Shown here: positions 34,530 through 42,425 of the stretch, piece after piece | Position numbering within the stretch: the first letter of the stretch is position 1 | Layout: each line of letters opens with the position of its first letter | DNA from: JADHMP01 sp964386915 | GTDB lineage: Bacteria; Bacteroidota; Bacteroidia; Flavobacteriales; Flavobacteriaceae | Direction of reading: 5' to 3' | DNA length: 64,000 bases | Assembly: GCA_964386915.1 (NCBI GenBank) | Contig: CAYLUQ010000002.1 | Span: 62,001 to 126,000 of the forward strand | The notes under the pieces: generated by a model | The model's input: the letters and a program-made list of their open reading frames with translations, nothing else | Told to the model about the DNA's origin: nothing | Databases searched by the model: none | Translations under genes and position numbers: made by a program

Positions 34530-35615
34530 CTATTTTAAGTTCTGTTTGTTTTCTTGATAGTGAGCCACCATATAGGCTACCACGGCATTATAGCTTTTTA
34601 ACCCTTTTTGTTGCCCATTTACTTTTAAAAATTGGTGGTAGAATTGCTTCAAATAGGGCTCAATAGGATTTTCATATTGTGCCCAAAAGTGAGCTAAAAT
34701 CTGAAAGTTTTGTAGCACGCCTTTTCGCATCTGTTGCCGATAATTTTTAGCCAATTCGGGATCAACTCGATATAAATCGTAGTAGAGATAGCGCAAGGCA
34801 AAGGCATGGGCAGCATATTGCAAATAGGGGTTAGGGTGCTTAGACAGGCTATAAAAGCTAATGAAGTTAGCTTCATCTTCGGCCGCAATGCCCCACTGAT
34901 GAGCCATTTCATGTGCTGCTGTGGTCACAAAACTCAAAGGAGGTTGTCGTTTGTTGATTTGCGATTCCAAGGTAAATGGATTCAAATAGCCGGCATAGCC
35001 AGCGAAGCTCAAGGGCAAACTCCAAAGACTGTTCTTGGCATGGGGGGTCCATTCATGGTTCTTGGTGAGGGGCAATTGATAGTTATTTTCTATCAGATGA
35101 AGCAGTTCTTCTTTGCTGTGTGGAGCTAGCACGGGAAGACTATCCGCTTCACTCAGTTCTTCATGAAGCCGATTGGTTTGTTCCAAATAGTACGTCAATG
35201 TTTGGGTGAGCTGTGTTTCGGTGTAGCTTAATTTATAGTTTAGCTTTTGGTGAAGTGGTATACGATAATAATGTAATCCCCAACTAAAATAGAAAAAAAA
35301 GTGTGCCAAAGAAATGAAAATCAGGGCATCAGAAAACCACCACCCTCTATTGCGAGGTCTATATTTAAATTTTGTGTAGAGATAATAAAACAATGCTAAA
35401 AGACCAATTGAATAGAATAGATCTCCCATTGAAAAGGGAATCAAGCTAAAAAAGCGGCTTTGAAATTGAAAAACAATAGGATAAATCCCTTGACTATAGA
35501 CTTCTTCAATCCATTGAGGATGCTGACGTGCAAAATTTATAAAGAGGAGTTGAAGGCCTAAAAAAAGGATCCACAACAGTGGCTTTTTAGTTGGCAGAAA
35601 AACCCCTGTAGGCAT
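34530..35615 (-). CDS. DUF3810 membrane zinc-metallopeptidase-like protein
   Basis: 361 residues. Three N-terminal hydrophobic segments (LLWILFLGLQLLFINFA; MGDLFYSIGLLALFYYLYT; ALIFISLAHFFFYFSWG) anchor a large soluble part. That part holds VTTAAHEMAHQWGIAAEDEANF, a gluzincin-like HExxH (HEMAH) with a downstream E, so a zinc peptidase is likely. DUF3810 proteins are common in Bacteroidota and Firmicutes; no substrate is known to me. The gene sits 25 bp after the cyclophilin-FKBP gene in a cluster of exported folding factors, which hints at envelope quality control (inference). Confidence 0.9.
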   Translation of the reverse strand: MPTGVFLPTKKPLLWILFLGLQLLFINFARQHPQWIEEVYSQGIYPIVFQFQSRFFSLIPFSMGDLFYSIGLLALFYYLYTKFKYRPRNRGWWFSDALIFISLAHFFFYFSWGLHYYRIPLHQKLNYKLSYTETQLTQTLTYYLEQTNRLHEELSEADSLPVLAPHSKEELLHLIENNYQLPLTKNHEWTPHAKNSLWSLPLSFAGYAGYLNPFTLESQINKRQPPLSFVTTAAHEMAHQWGIAAEDEANFISFYSLSKHPNPYLQYAAHAFALRYLYYDLYRVDPELAKNYRQQMRKGVLQNFQILAHFWAQYENPIEPYLKQFYHQFLKVNGQQKGLKSYNAVVAYMVAHYQENKQNLK

Positions 35616-35640
35616 ATCCTTACAGTATTAAGGGATTAGA

Positions 35641-36723
35641 TTATTCGTTAACGGCAGCAACAACCTCAACCTCAAAAATGAGATCAGATTGTGGAGGAAT
35701 AGGGCCCCCACCGTCGGCACCATAGGCTAAGGTGTAGGGTAGAAAAAGAGTGGCTTTGTCACCAATAGACAACAAGCGTAGTCCTTCTTTAAAACCTTCA
35801 ATGAGCTGAGCGTCTGGATCAACAGGCGCAGGAAGGGGGGTATATTGTCCTGCCATTTTTCTGTTTTCATTCACCATATCATAGGCTTCAGCAATGCTTA
35901 AAATGCTGGTGTCTAATAGGGTTCCGTCCACAAAATAAACAGCATAATGTACCTCAACCGCTTTTTGGGCCTTCACTGCTGCTCCCTTGCCCTTTTCGGT
36001 GATGAGATATTGCAATCCGCTAGGAGTGGTTTTACACATTGGCTTTAGGCGGTCAAATTCAGTAACCTTTTCTTCTTGCATTTTAGCACGATTGGCTATT
36101 CGAGCTTCTTCAGCTGCTTTTTTGGTTTCAAAATGAGAAGCAAAAACCTCTGGGGCATCAAAGTCTTTAGCGTCGCGCCCTTTTCGGATAATATTGACCT
36201 GTTTAATGGTGTCGTTTTGAGCAATGCTATCGACCACATTTTGTCCTTCAATGACACGTCCAAAAACGGTGTGCTTACCGTCTAACCAAGGGGTGGCTTT
36301 GTGGGTTATAAAAAATTGACTACCATTGGTTCCCGGCCCGGCGTTGGCCATTGATAAAATTCCTGGCCCATCGTGTTTAAGATCTGTAATTTCATCTTCA
36401 AATTGATAACCGGGTCCTCCAGAGCCAGTGCCTGTAGGATCACCTCCTTGAATCATAAAATCGGCAATCACACGGTGAAAAAGGATTCCTTCATAATATT
36501 TTTTATTTTTAAAGGAAGCCTCCACCATGGGGTTGTTTCCTTCACTTAAGGAAACAAAATTGGCTACCGTTACAGGGGTTTTTTCGTTTTCTAATTTTAA
36601 AAGTATTGTGCCTTTATTGGTTTCAATCTCCGCAAACAGACCGTTTTCTAGATCGGGATATTGTGATTTGCAGTTGATGAGTAGTGCTGCTAAAGGGAGT
36701 AGTGCTAAATGCAAAAGTTTCAT
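35641..36723 (-). CDS. Dual-family immunophilin lipoprotein: cyclophilin fused to FKBP
   Basis: 360 residues. The lipobox LLINC places the acylated cysteine at residue 18. Residues 26-180 are a cyclophilin-type prolyl isomerase (YYEGILFHRVIADFMIQGGD, SMANAGPGTNGSQFFIT, HTVFGRVIEGQNVV). A charged linker of about 45 residues follows (KAAEEARIANRAKMQEE), then an FKBP domain from about 230 to the end (VEVHYAVYFVDGTLLDTS, IEGFKEGLRLLSIGDKATLF, PPQSDLIFEVEVV). Such fusions have been described in Flavobacterium as CFBP-type proteins. It probably assists protein folding in the periplasm or at the outer membrane. It starts 3 bp after gldI. Confidence 0.94.
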   Translation of the reverse strand: MKLLHLALLPLAALLINCKSQYPDLENGLFAEIETNKGTILLKLENEKTPVTVANFVSLSEGNNPMVEASFKNKKYYEGILFHRVIADFMIQGGDPTGTGSGGPGYQFEDEITDLKHDGPGILSMANAGPGTNGSQFFITHKATPWLDGKHTVFGRVIEGQNVVDSIAQNDTIKQVNIIRKGRDAKDFDAPEVFASHFETKKAAEEARIANRAKMQEEKVTEFDRLKPMCKTTPSGLQYLITEKGKGAAVKAQKAVEVHYAVYFVDGTLLDTSILSIAEAYDMVNENRKMAGQYTPLPAPVDPDAQLIEGFKEGLRLLSIGDKATLFLPYTLAYGADGGGPIPPQSDLIFEVEVVAAVNE

Positions 36724-36726
36724 GAG

Positions 36727-37269
36727 CTATTGGGTTTGTGTTTTAATAATTGTGTCTAGGCTAATTTCAAATCTAAGGGGTTGATTGATGCCAATTTTAT
36801 CGCCATCTCCTTGATAACTAAAACAAAGGTAGGAAGGAAAAAGGAATACCACAACTTCTCCGGCTTGCATTATTTTGACGCCTTCTCGCAAGGCAGGCAC
36901 AAGGTCTTCTTGATCCACAAGATAGGATACGCTGCCTAAAGTTTCTTCGTTGTAGAGCATTTTGCCGTCTAGTGTTGCAATGGAATAGCGAAATTGAACC
37001 CGATCTCCTTTTTTAGGGCGATAAGTAGAAGGTTCAATTTTATTTTTATAGCGGTACCAAAAGCCTTTCTTGCTGGCCAAATAGGGCGTTGCCTTCTCAT
37101 TTTCCATCACCTTTTGCATTAGGTTTTGTTCGGCAGAAAGAAGTTGTTTGTTTCTTTGGGCAGATTGTTGAAGAAAATAAGTGTCTTGTTTATTTAGGGG
37201 TTTTTGGGCTTCTGGAGAAACGCAGCCCAAGCTCCATAGCAACAACAGAAAAAAGAAATTAGGCTTCAA
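36727..37269 (-). CDS. gldI: Gliding motility-associated FKBP-type prolyl isomerase GldI
   Basis: About 180 residues. I favour the TTG at 37269, giving MKPNFFFLLLLWSLGC with a clean lipobox and an 11-bp overlap with the upstream gene; a GTG at 37302 is the alternative. After the acylated cysteine comes a helical stretch (FLQQSAQRNKQLLSAEQ) and then the FKBP domain (KKGDRVQFRYSIATLDGKML; LVPALREGVKIMQAGEVVVF). In Flavobacterium johnsoniae GldI is a lipoprotein needed for gliding. Finding it suggests a gliding/type IX secretion apparatus elsewhere in the genome. Sits between the DHH phosphoesterase and CFBP genes. Confidence 0.88.
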   Translation of the reverse strand: MKPNFFFLLLLWSLGCVSPEAQKPLNKQDTYFLQQSAQRNKQLLSAEQNLMQKVMENEKATPYLASKKGFWYRYKNKIEPSTYRPKKGDRVQFRYSIATLDGKMLYNEETLGSVSYLVDQEDLVPALREGVKIMQAGEVVVFLFPSYLCFSYQGDGDKIGINQPLRFEISLDTIIKTQTQ

Positions 37270-38278
37270 GGTCAAATTGATTTTGAGTTTCTTGAAGGGC
37301 ACTGATAAGAGTTGCTTCTGTTAGGGCCATACTTTGTTCTGACATCCCACCAGCGGCGTTTAAGTGGCCACCTCCATTAAAATATTTTCTAGCAAATTCA
37401 TTTACCGAAAAGCGGCCCTTGGAGCGAAAAGACATTTTAATTTTACCTTCTCCCTCATTTTCAATTAAAATGACCGCCATTTGAATGCCCTCTAAACTCA
37501 ATCCATAGTTAACAAAGCCCTCTGTGTCTCCTTTTCTATAGTTACAAGAATTGAGGGTAGCTTGATGGAGCATCATGTAGACTACGGGAAGGCCTTCTAC
37601 TTTTTTCATAGAAGAAAGTGTTATTCCCAAAAGTTTTAATCGGTCAAAAGAAGAGGTGTCATAAATTTTTTGGTGTATGCTCGTATTTTCAGCTCCAGCT
37701 TCTATTAAGGCGGCAATTGCTCGATGGGTGGCAGCGGTGGTGGCGGGATATTTAAATGAGCCGGTATCGGTCATAATACCGGTATAGATGCAGTTGGCAA
37801 TGGCCGGACTAAGGCCTTGCTCATCGAGAGCTTGAAGGACTTCGAATACCATTTCACAAGTAGAACTTGCGTTTTTGTCAGAATACATGAGTTCCGCATA
37901 CGCTTTTGGATCTTCATGGTGGTCGATCATCACAAGGGAGGCGGTAGCCTTTTTAACCAGAGGTTCTAGTTGATCAATCCGGCTTAGATCATTAAAATCA
38001 AGTGTAAAAATGACGGTGGCTTGTGCTATTTTTTCTTTAGCAAGGAGCGCATTTTCAGTATATTTTACAATGTCTTTTTGACCGGGCAACCATTCGAGAA
38101 AGGCAGGATAGTCATTGGGCGAAACAACAGTGGCTTCATGTCCTTTGTCTGTAAGAAAATGCGCCAAGGCTAATGTACTGCCCAGTGCGTCTCCATCGGG
38201 ATTTTTGTGGGGAATAAGGACAATTTTTTGGCGCGTTTCTAAGAGGTTGGAAAGACTCGAAATAAAAGTTTGTTTCAT
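37259..38278 (-). CDS. DHH-family phosphoesterase (NrnA-like oligoribonuclease/PAP phosphatase)
   Basis: 339 residues from the ATG at 38278 (MKQTFISSLSNLLE). A further in-frame ATG at 38302 lies upstream of a -7-like box (TATCTTCG), so the shorter start is preferred. Catalytic motifs are IPHKNPDGDALGST, FTLDFNDLSR, VMIDHHEDP (the DHH motif) and the DHHA1 signature FNGGGHLNAAGG. NrnA-type enzymes degrade short RNAs and dephosphorylate 3'-phosphoadenosine 5'-phosphate. First gene of DHH-gldI-CFBP-DUF3810-spoU. Confidence 0.92.
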   Translation of the reverse strand: MKQTFISSLSNLLETRQKIVLIPHKNPDGDALGSTLALAHFLTDKGHEATVVSPNDYPAFLEWLPGQKDIVKYTENALLAKEKIAQATVIFTLDFNDLSRIDQLEPLVKKATASLVMIDHHEDPKAYAELMYSDKNASSTCEMVFEVLQALDEQGLSPAIANCIYTGIMTDTGSFKYPATTAATHRAIAALIEAGAENTSIHQKIYDTSSFDRLKLLGITLSSMKKVEGLPVVYMMLHQATLNSCNYRKGDTEGFVNYGLSLEGIQMAVILIENEGEGKIKMSFRSKGRFSVNEFARKYFNGGGHLNAAGGMSEQSMALTEATLISALQETQNQFDLEA

Positions 38279-38283
38279 CTGCA

Positions 38284-38291
38284 CGAAGATA
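38284..38291 (-). promoter_or_regulatory. Promoter of the DHH-gldI operon, -7-like box TATCTTCG
   Basis: One mismatch to TAnnTTTG on the minus strand; the ATG at 38278 follows after 5 nt. Confidence 0.45.
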
Positions 38292-38367
38292 TTAAAATCC
38301 ATTGGTTTAGGTTGCTTTCGCCTTTTTAATTAGATTCTTAAGGGCATGCTATCAATGATTTATTATG

Positions 38368-38375
38368 TAGCTTTG
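38368..38375 (+). promoter_or_regulatory. ndk promoter, -7 box TAGCTTTG
   Basis: Perfect TAnnTTTG, 11 nt before the ndk ATG at 38387. Confidence 0.65.
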
Positions 38376-38386
38376 CCAAAAAAAAG

Positions 38387-38803
38387 ATGTCAAACAGAAC
38401 ATTTACTATGATTAAGCCCGATGCCGTAGAAAAGGGCTATGTGGGGGCTATTTTAGAAAAAATCACATCGGCTGGTTTTACCATCAAAGCCATGAAAATG
38501 ACCCAAATGACCCAACGAGAAGCCCAAGAGTTTTATGCGGTTCATAAGGAACGTCCGTTTTTTAATGAATTAGTGGCCTTTATGACCCGTGGACCCATTG
38601 TGGCGGCGGCTCTAGAAAAAGAAAATGCTGTAGAAAATTTTAGAACCCTTATTGGCGCTACCAACCCTGCTGAAGCCGCACCGGGTACTTTAAGAAAATT
38701 ATATGCTACCTCAATGGGTGAAAATGCAGTTCACGGTTCAGATAGTGATGAAAATGCAGCTCTAGAAATCGCTTTTCACTTTGCCACAAAAGAACAGTTC
38801 TAA
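38387..38803 (+). CDS. ndk: Nucleoside diphosphate kinase
   Basis: 138 residues, standard size. N-terminus RTFTMIKPDAVEKGYVGAIL, the active-site region GATNPAEAAPGTLRKLYA and the phospho-histidine motif AVHGSDSDENAALE are all present. It equilibrates NTP and dNTP pools. Monocistronic; its TAA interlocks with the stop codon of the convergent DUF721 gene. Confidence 0.98.
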   Translation: MSNRTFTMIKPDAVEKGYVGAILEKITSAGFTIKAMKMTQMTQREAQEFYAVHKERPFFNELVAFMTRGPIVAAALEKENAVENFRTLIGATNPAEAAPGTLRKLYATSMGENAVHGSDSDENAALEIAFHFATKEQF

Positions 38804-39102
38804 CGAAAAACCAATTCAGTAACAACGGTTTCCCCTAGTTGTTCGTTGAGTTTTTCAACTATAGCCTCTTTGGCAAATAGCAATTCGTTTTTAAGGGGTG
38901 CTGAGCGTAACTGAACAAAAAGGCGCTTGTCTATCAGTTCTACTTGATCGGTATAAGCCTGTACATTTTTACCCATAACGATTTCCCAGGCCTTGGCTAT
39001 ACGCACTTTAGTAATTCCTTTTTTTAGGGGTTTCTGTCCAACAAATTGTTGTAAAACAGCCTCTAGTTTTTGAGGTTCGTATTCCTTTTTATTGGTGCCC
39101 AT
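38800..39102 (-). CDS. DUF721 domain protein
   Basis: 100 residues from the ATG at 39102, 1 bp after the stop of the lipocalin-like gene; longer readings of the frame run back through that gene. The domain starts LEAVLQQFVGQKPLKKGITK and contains VRIAKAWEIVMGKNVQAYTD and RLFVQLRSAPLKNELLFAKE, the usual DUF721 (DciA-like) pattern. DciA was identified elsewhere as a loader of the replicative helicase DnaB. Whether this short form does so is unknown, though its place in the recF operon fits a replication role. Confidence 0.87.
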   Translation of the reverse strand: MGTNKKEYEPQKLEAVLQQFVGQKPLKKGITKVRIAKAWEIVMGKNVQAYTDQVELIDKRLFVQLRSAPLKNELLFAKEAIVEKLNEQLGETVVTELVFR

Positions 39103-39103
39103 G

Positions 39104-39517
39104 CTAAGGTCGAATATAGTGGTAATTATAATTGAGGTGAAACAAGACCAATTTTGTGGAATCAAGATACACAATTTGCTCTGACCAAGTGTCCCAAGGG
39201 GTTTTAAATTGTAATAAATAGCGGCCTTCTTTTTGTTGAAGCTCAAAGGAGGTTTGATCATCAGAGGTCTGATAGGAGCCGTCGAATTTTGGGGCTACTT
39301 TTTTTCGTATGCCCTCGGTTTGATCAAAATAATAGAAATCATAGAGCGGTTGGCCCACTTTAGGTATAAATTGTTCTCCATTTTGTTCCACATAGGCAAT
39401 TTCCCAATAGCCAGATAGGTGTTGAAGTTCAATGAGTGGAGTAGGTTCACAACCTACAACAAATAGAAAAAGAATAGCTGTTTTAAAAAAAATTTGAATT
39501 GGCTGTAGCTGAATCAT
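39104..39517 (-). CDS. Lipocalin-like small lipoprotein
   Basis: 137 residues. Signal peptide and lipobox end at LFLFVVGC, residue 23. The mature part is a compact beta-rich domain starting LIELQHLSGYWEIAYVEQNG, typical of lipocalin-like lipoproteins of flavobacteria, with FYYFDQTEGIRKKVAPKFDG and LFHLNYNYHYIRP. The ligand is unknown. It is translationally coupled to recF (ATGA overlap), an odd partner for an envelope protein; the arrangement recF-lipocalin-DUF721 is one I recognise from flavobacteria. Confidence 0.85.
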   Translation of the reverse strand: MIQLQPIQIFFKTAILFLFVVGCEPTPLIELQHLSGYWEIAYVEQNGEQFIPKVGQPLYDFYYFDQTEGIRKKVAPKFDGSYQTSDDQTSFELQQKEGRYLLQFKTPWDTWSEQIVYLDSTKLVLFHLNYNYHYIRP

Positions 39518-40593
39518 AAGTTAAAAATTTCAAATTCAGCTTGCGCTTTTTCCAAGGCAGAAACAGTTCTTTCTTGGTGGGTGTCTGATATAAAAATCTG
39601 ACCAAAATCATCAGTATTAGTCAATTCGATTATTTTGGACACGCGTTGTTGATCCAATTTATCAAAGGCATCGTCAAAAAGAATAAAAGGCGATTGACCC
39701 GTTTTGGCTTTGAGATAGTCAAATTGGGCTAGTTTTAGCGCAATGAGAAAAGTTTTTTGTTGACCTTGAGAACCAAATTTTTTGATGGGTCTCTCAGCAA
39801 TTAAAAAATCTAAATCGTCTTTGTGAATGCCTTTGGAAGTAAATTGTAAACGTTTGTCTTTGGCAAGGGCATTGGTCAACAATGTTTGCAGTTCATGTTC
39901 GTGTAAATCACTCTCATAGTGTAGGTTGACAGTTTCTTTTTTGTCACTAATAAATTGGTAGCGCAAATTAAAAAGCGGTAAAAAGGCCGCTATAAATTGC
40001 TTCCTTGCTTCGTAAATTGGATGACTGAGTTCCACGAGTTGATGGTCATAAACAGCAAGTGTTTTAGCATCAAAGGTGTGGTTTAAGACAAAATATTTGA
40101 GCAGCGCATTGCGTTGATTGAGAACTTTTTGATAGTCTAATAAATGCCTTAAAAACAAAGTGTCGGTTTGCCCAATGATGCCGTCTATGAATTTTCTTCT
40201 CAATTGGCTGCCTTCCATAATCAAGTCCCGGTCAATAGGAGAGATCATTACGGTGGGCAATAGCCCTATGTGATCTGCCAATTTTTCATAAACCTTGTTG
40301 TTGCGTTTGAGTTGTTTTTTTTGCCCTCTCTTTAAACTGCAAATGATTTTTTCTTCACGGTCATTGATTTCAAAACGACCCTCAATGGCAAAAAAATCTT
40401 TATCGAAAGCAATGTTTTGGGAGGCGTTGGGGTTAAAAAAACTTTTAGCAAAAGCCAATTGATAAATGGCATCTAACACATTTGACTTGCCTATTCCATT
40501 AGGGCCAATAAAACAAGAAACTTTCTTTTTAAAATGAAAGCTATTAGCTTCGAGATTTTTATAGTTGGTGAGATAAAGTTCCTTCAAAAACAT
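39514..40593 (-). CDS. recF: DNA replication and repair protein RecF
   Basis: 359 residues. SMC-like ATPase: the N-terminal LYLTNYKNLEANSFHF, Walker A CFIGPNGIGKSNVLDAIY, the ABC signature FGSQGQQKTFLIALKLAQF and Walker B PFILFDDAFDKLDQQRVSK. With RecO and RecR it loads RecA at gaps. dnaA and dnaN are not adjacent, unlike the classical dnaA-dnaN-recF arrangement. First gene of a three-gene operon with a -7 box only 5 nt before its ATG. Confidence 0.96.
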   Translation of the reverse strand: MFLKELYLTNYKNLEANSFHFKKKVSCFIGPNGIGKSNVLDAIYQLAFAKSFFNPNASQNIAFDKDFFAIEGRFEINDREEKIICSLKRGQKKQLKRNNKVYEKLADHIGLLPTVMISPIDRDLIMEGSQLRRKFIDGIIGQTDTLFLRHLLDYQKVLNQRNALLKYFVLNHTFDAKTLAVYDHQLVELSHPIYEARKQFIAAFLPLFNLRYQFISDKKETVNLHYESDLHEHELQTLLTNALAKDKRLQFTSKGIHKDDLDFLIAERPIKKFGSQGQQKTFLIALKLAQFDYLKAKTGQSPFILFDDAFDKLDQQRVSKIIELTNTDDFGQIFISDTHQERTVSALEKAQAEFEIFNL

Positions 40594-40598
40594 GCCCT

Positions 40599-40606
40599 CA
40601 AAAATA
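40599..40606 (-). promoter_or_regulatory. recF operon promoter, -7 box TATTTTTG
   Basis: Perfect TAnnTTTG on the minus strand with 5 nt before the recF ATG at 40593. Confidence 0.65.
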
Positions 40607-40768
40607 AGAAGATGTTTCTTTTTGCCCCCTTTTTAGAGCTTAAATTTATTATGATGTTAGAGCCTTCTAAAGAGTTTGAAGAAAACATTTGAAATCGATA
40701 AAAAAAAGAATAGAAACTTTTGACTTCAGAAGGAGGTTAGAATCCTTTTAGAAATTAAATAAAAAGAC

Positions 40769-40776
40769 TAATTTTG
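40769..40776 (+). promoter_or_regulatory. Promoter of the TPR-ribH genes, -7 box TAATTTTG
   Basis: Perfect TAnnTTTG, 20 nt before the ATG at 40797. Confidence 0.6.
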
Positions 40777-40796
40777 GGCACCTTTAAAAAAATAAA

Positions 40797-41564
40797 ATGG
40801 CAACATATAAAAAGCGCGGCGCAAAAAAATCACAGGCTCAAGTTGATCCTCAAAACAAGATGGCCGAAAGCACAACAGCTGAAGTTTTTGAAACCCTAGA
40901 CACGTCTGCTTCTAAAGCAGAAGCGGTTATTTCCAAATTTCAAAATTTAATTTTGATTGGTGTAGGTTTGATTGCTCTTGGGGTTTTATCCTATTTAGGC
41001 TATGATCGTTTTGTGGTGGTCCCCAAAAACCAAGAAGCGGTGAGTGAACTCAATCAAGCACAATTTTATTTTGATTTAGCGGTGAACAGTGTAGAAGCCG
41101 ATTCGCTCTATAGAAGAGCCCTCAACGGAGGCGAGGGAAAATATGGGTTTTTGGATATTCTTGAAAACTATAAAGGAACTCCCGCTGCGAAATTAGCCAC
41201 CTACAGTGCCGGTATGGCCTATTTAAATCTTAAAGAATACGACAAAGCTATTAGCTATTTGGATCAATTTGAAACCGATGATATTCTTTTGAATGCTCTC
41301 TCTAAAGGAGCAATAGGAGATGCTTTTGCACAAATAGATCAAAAGGAAGATGCTTATGAGTATTATGTGAAAGCAGCTCAGGTGAGTGAAAATCTTTTTA
41401 GCACACCCAAATATCTTTTTAAAGCAGCTATGATAGGTGCTACAATTAGTAAGGAAAAAGAAGCTCTTTCTTTTCTCAAGCGAATTGAGAAAGAATTTCC
41501 TGAGGCTCCCGAAGCCGCCAATGTGGCCATCCAAATTGGTCGATTAGAAGTGGCGCAGCAATAA
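40797..41564 (+). CDS. Membrane-anchored TPR protein (YfgM-like)
   Basis: 255 residues. A basic N-terminus (TYKKRGAKKSQAQ) precedes one membrane helix at about residues 54-74 (LILIGVGLIALGVLSYLGY). The outer part has TPR-like helices: AKLATYSAGMAYLNLKEYDKA, LNALSKGAIGDAFAQIDQKE and ALSFLKRIEKEFPEAPEAAN. The layout resembles YfgM, an ancillary of the SecYEG/chaperone network, but similarity is only in architecture. It is followed after 7 bp by ribH. Confidence 0.9.
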   Translation: MATYKKRGAKKSQAQVDPQNKMAESTTAEVFETLDTSASKAEAVISKFQNLILIGVGLIALGVLSYLGYDRFVVVPKNQEAVSELNQAQFYFDLAVNSVEADSLYRRALNGGEGKYGFLDILENYKGTPAAKLATYSAGMAYLNLKEYDKAISYLDQFETDDILLNALSKGAIGDAFAQIDQKEDAYEYYVKAAQVSENLFSTPKYLFKAAMIGATISKEKEALSFLKRIEKEFPEAPEAANVAIQIGRLEVAQQ

Positions 41565-41571
41565 TACCTTC

Positions 41572-42054
41572 ATGGCTACGGCACACCACAATTTGTCTGA
41601 ATTCGATACTGCAACGGTTCCTTCGGGAAAAGGAAAAATATTTTATCTGGTCGTTTCTGAATGGAATACAGCCATTACAGAAGCGCTTTATGAAGGTGCC
41701 GTGTCGGTGCTAACTTCTTTTGAAGTGGTACCAGAAAACATCATTCGATGGAATGTGCCAGGAAGTTTTGAATTGATCTATGGAGCCAAAAAGGCCCAAG
41801 AAAAAAAACCCGACGCTGTCATTGCCATTGGCAGTGTTATTCAAGGCGAAACTCCCCATTTTGATTTCATCTGTCAAGGGGTAGCACAAGGAATTAAAGA
41901 TTTAAATGTTCAGTCTCAAGTTCCTGTCATCTTTTGTGTTTTGACAGACAACACCTTAGAGCAAGCTCAAGCCCGAAGTGGCGGAAAGCATGGCAACAAA
42001 GGAAAAGAAGCTGCTGTGGCGGCTTTAAAAATGGCAGCTCTAGGTCAATTATAA
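41572..42054 (+). CDS. ribH: 6,7-dimethyl-8-ribityllumazine synthase
   Basis: 160 residues. Lumazine synthase features: YLVVSEWNTAITEALYEGAV, VPGSFELIYGAKKAQ, AIGSVIQGETPHFDFICQGV (catalytic histidine in TPHFD) and VPVIFCVLTDNTLEQAQARSG. It condenses ribitylamino-uracil with dihydroxybutanone phosphate in riboflavin synthesis. No other rib genes are close. Confidence 0.97.
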   Translation: MATAHHNLSEFDTATVPSGKGKIFYLVVSEWNTAITEALYEGAVSVLTSFEVVPENIIRWNVPGSFELIYGAKKAQEKKPDAVIAIGSVIQGETPHFDFICQGVAQGIKDLNVQSQVPVIFCVLTDNTLEQAQARSGGKHGNKGKEAAVAALKMAALGQL

Positions 42055-42114
42055 GCAGTTCTAATTAGCGACTAACTATTTTGAGAAGAGGTTTCTTCTT
42101 TTCTCAGAATCTTG

Positions 42115-42122
42115 TACATTTG
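42115..42122 (+). promoter_or_regulatory. Promoter of the mutL operon, -7 box TACATTTG
   Basis: Perfect TAnnTTTG with 6 nt before the ATG at 42129. Confidence 0.6.
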
Positions 42123-42128
42123 AGGGTC

Positions 42129-42425
42129 ATGTTTCGAGTCAATCTTTTTAAGCTTAGAAAAAATAAACGCTACAATTATACCCCCCGCTATTATCAAGGT
42201 AAGTCGGAAGGAAATTTGTATGATTTTGATTCTAAATTTTCAAAATATAGAGAAACCTATAATGAAAACGACTTTGGTAAACAATGGCAAGAGGCCCGTT
42301 TGCAAATGCGTACTAGAAAAAACAGAGGCATTTCAATGCGTTTGTTACTCATTCTTTTAGTGCTTGTGTTTGTTAGCCTCTATATTCTAGATTTTGATTT
42401 ATCCATTTTCTATCCTCAATCTTGA
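42129..42425 (+). CDS. Small tail-anchored membrane protein of unknown function
   Basis: 98 residues from the ATG at 42129 (MFRVNLFKLRKNKRYNYTPR). An upstream TTG in frame lies before the -7 box and is rejected. The N-terminal 70 residues are very basic and rich in Tyr and Arg (YYQGKSEGNLYDFDSKFSKY), and a single hydrophobic helix ends the protein (MRLLLILLVLVFVSLYILDF). I know this gene from flavobacteria between ribH and mutL; it has no established function. Its TGA directly abuts the mutL ATG, so it is the first gene of the mutL operon. Confidence 0.82.
   Translation: MFRVNLFKLRKNKRYNYTPRYYQGKSEGNLYDFDSKFSKYRETYNENDFGKQWQEARLQMRTRKNRGISMRLLLILLVLVFVSLYILDFDLSIFYPQS

Noticed and set aside
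39103..39261. N-terminally extended DUF721 protein
   Set aside because: The added 53 residues are an out-of-frame reading of the lipocalin-like gene. The ATG at 39102 gives the family start.
42061..42120. Hairpin-like segment TTGAGAAGAGG / TTTTCTCAG after ribH as a terminator
   Set aside because: The stem is short with internal mismatches and there is no T run; the segment also holds the upstream part of the mutL operon promoter.
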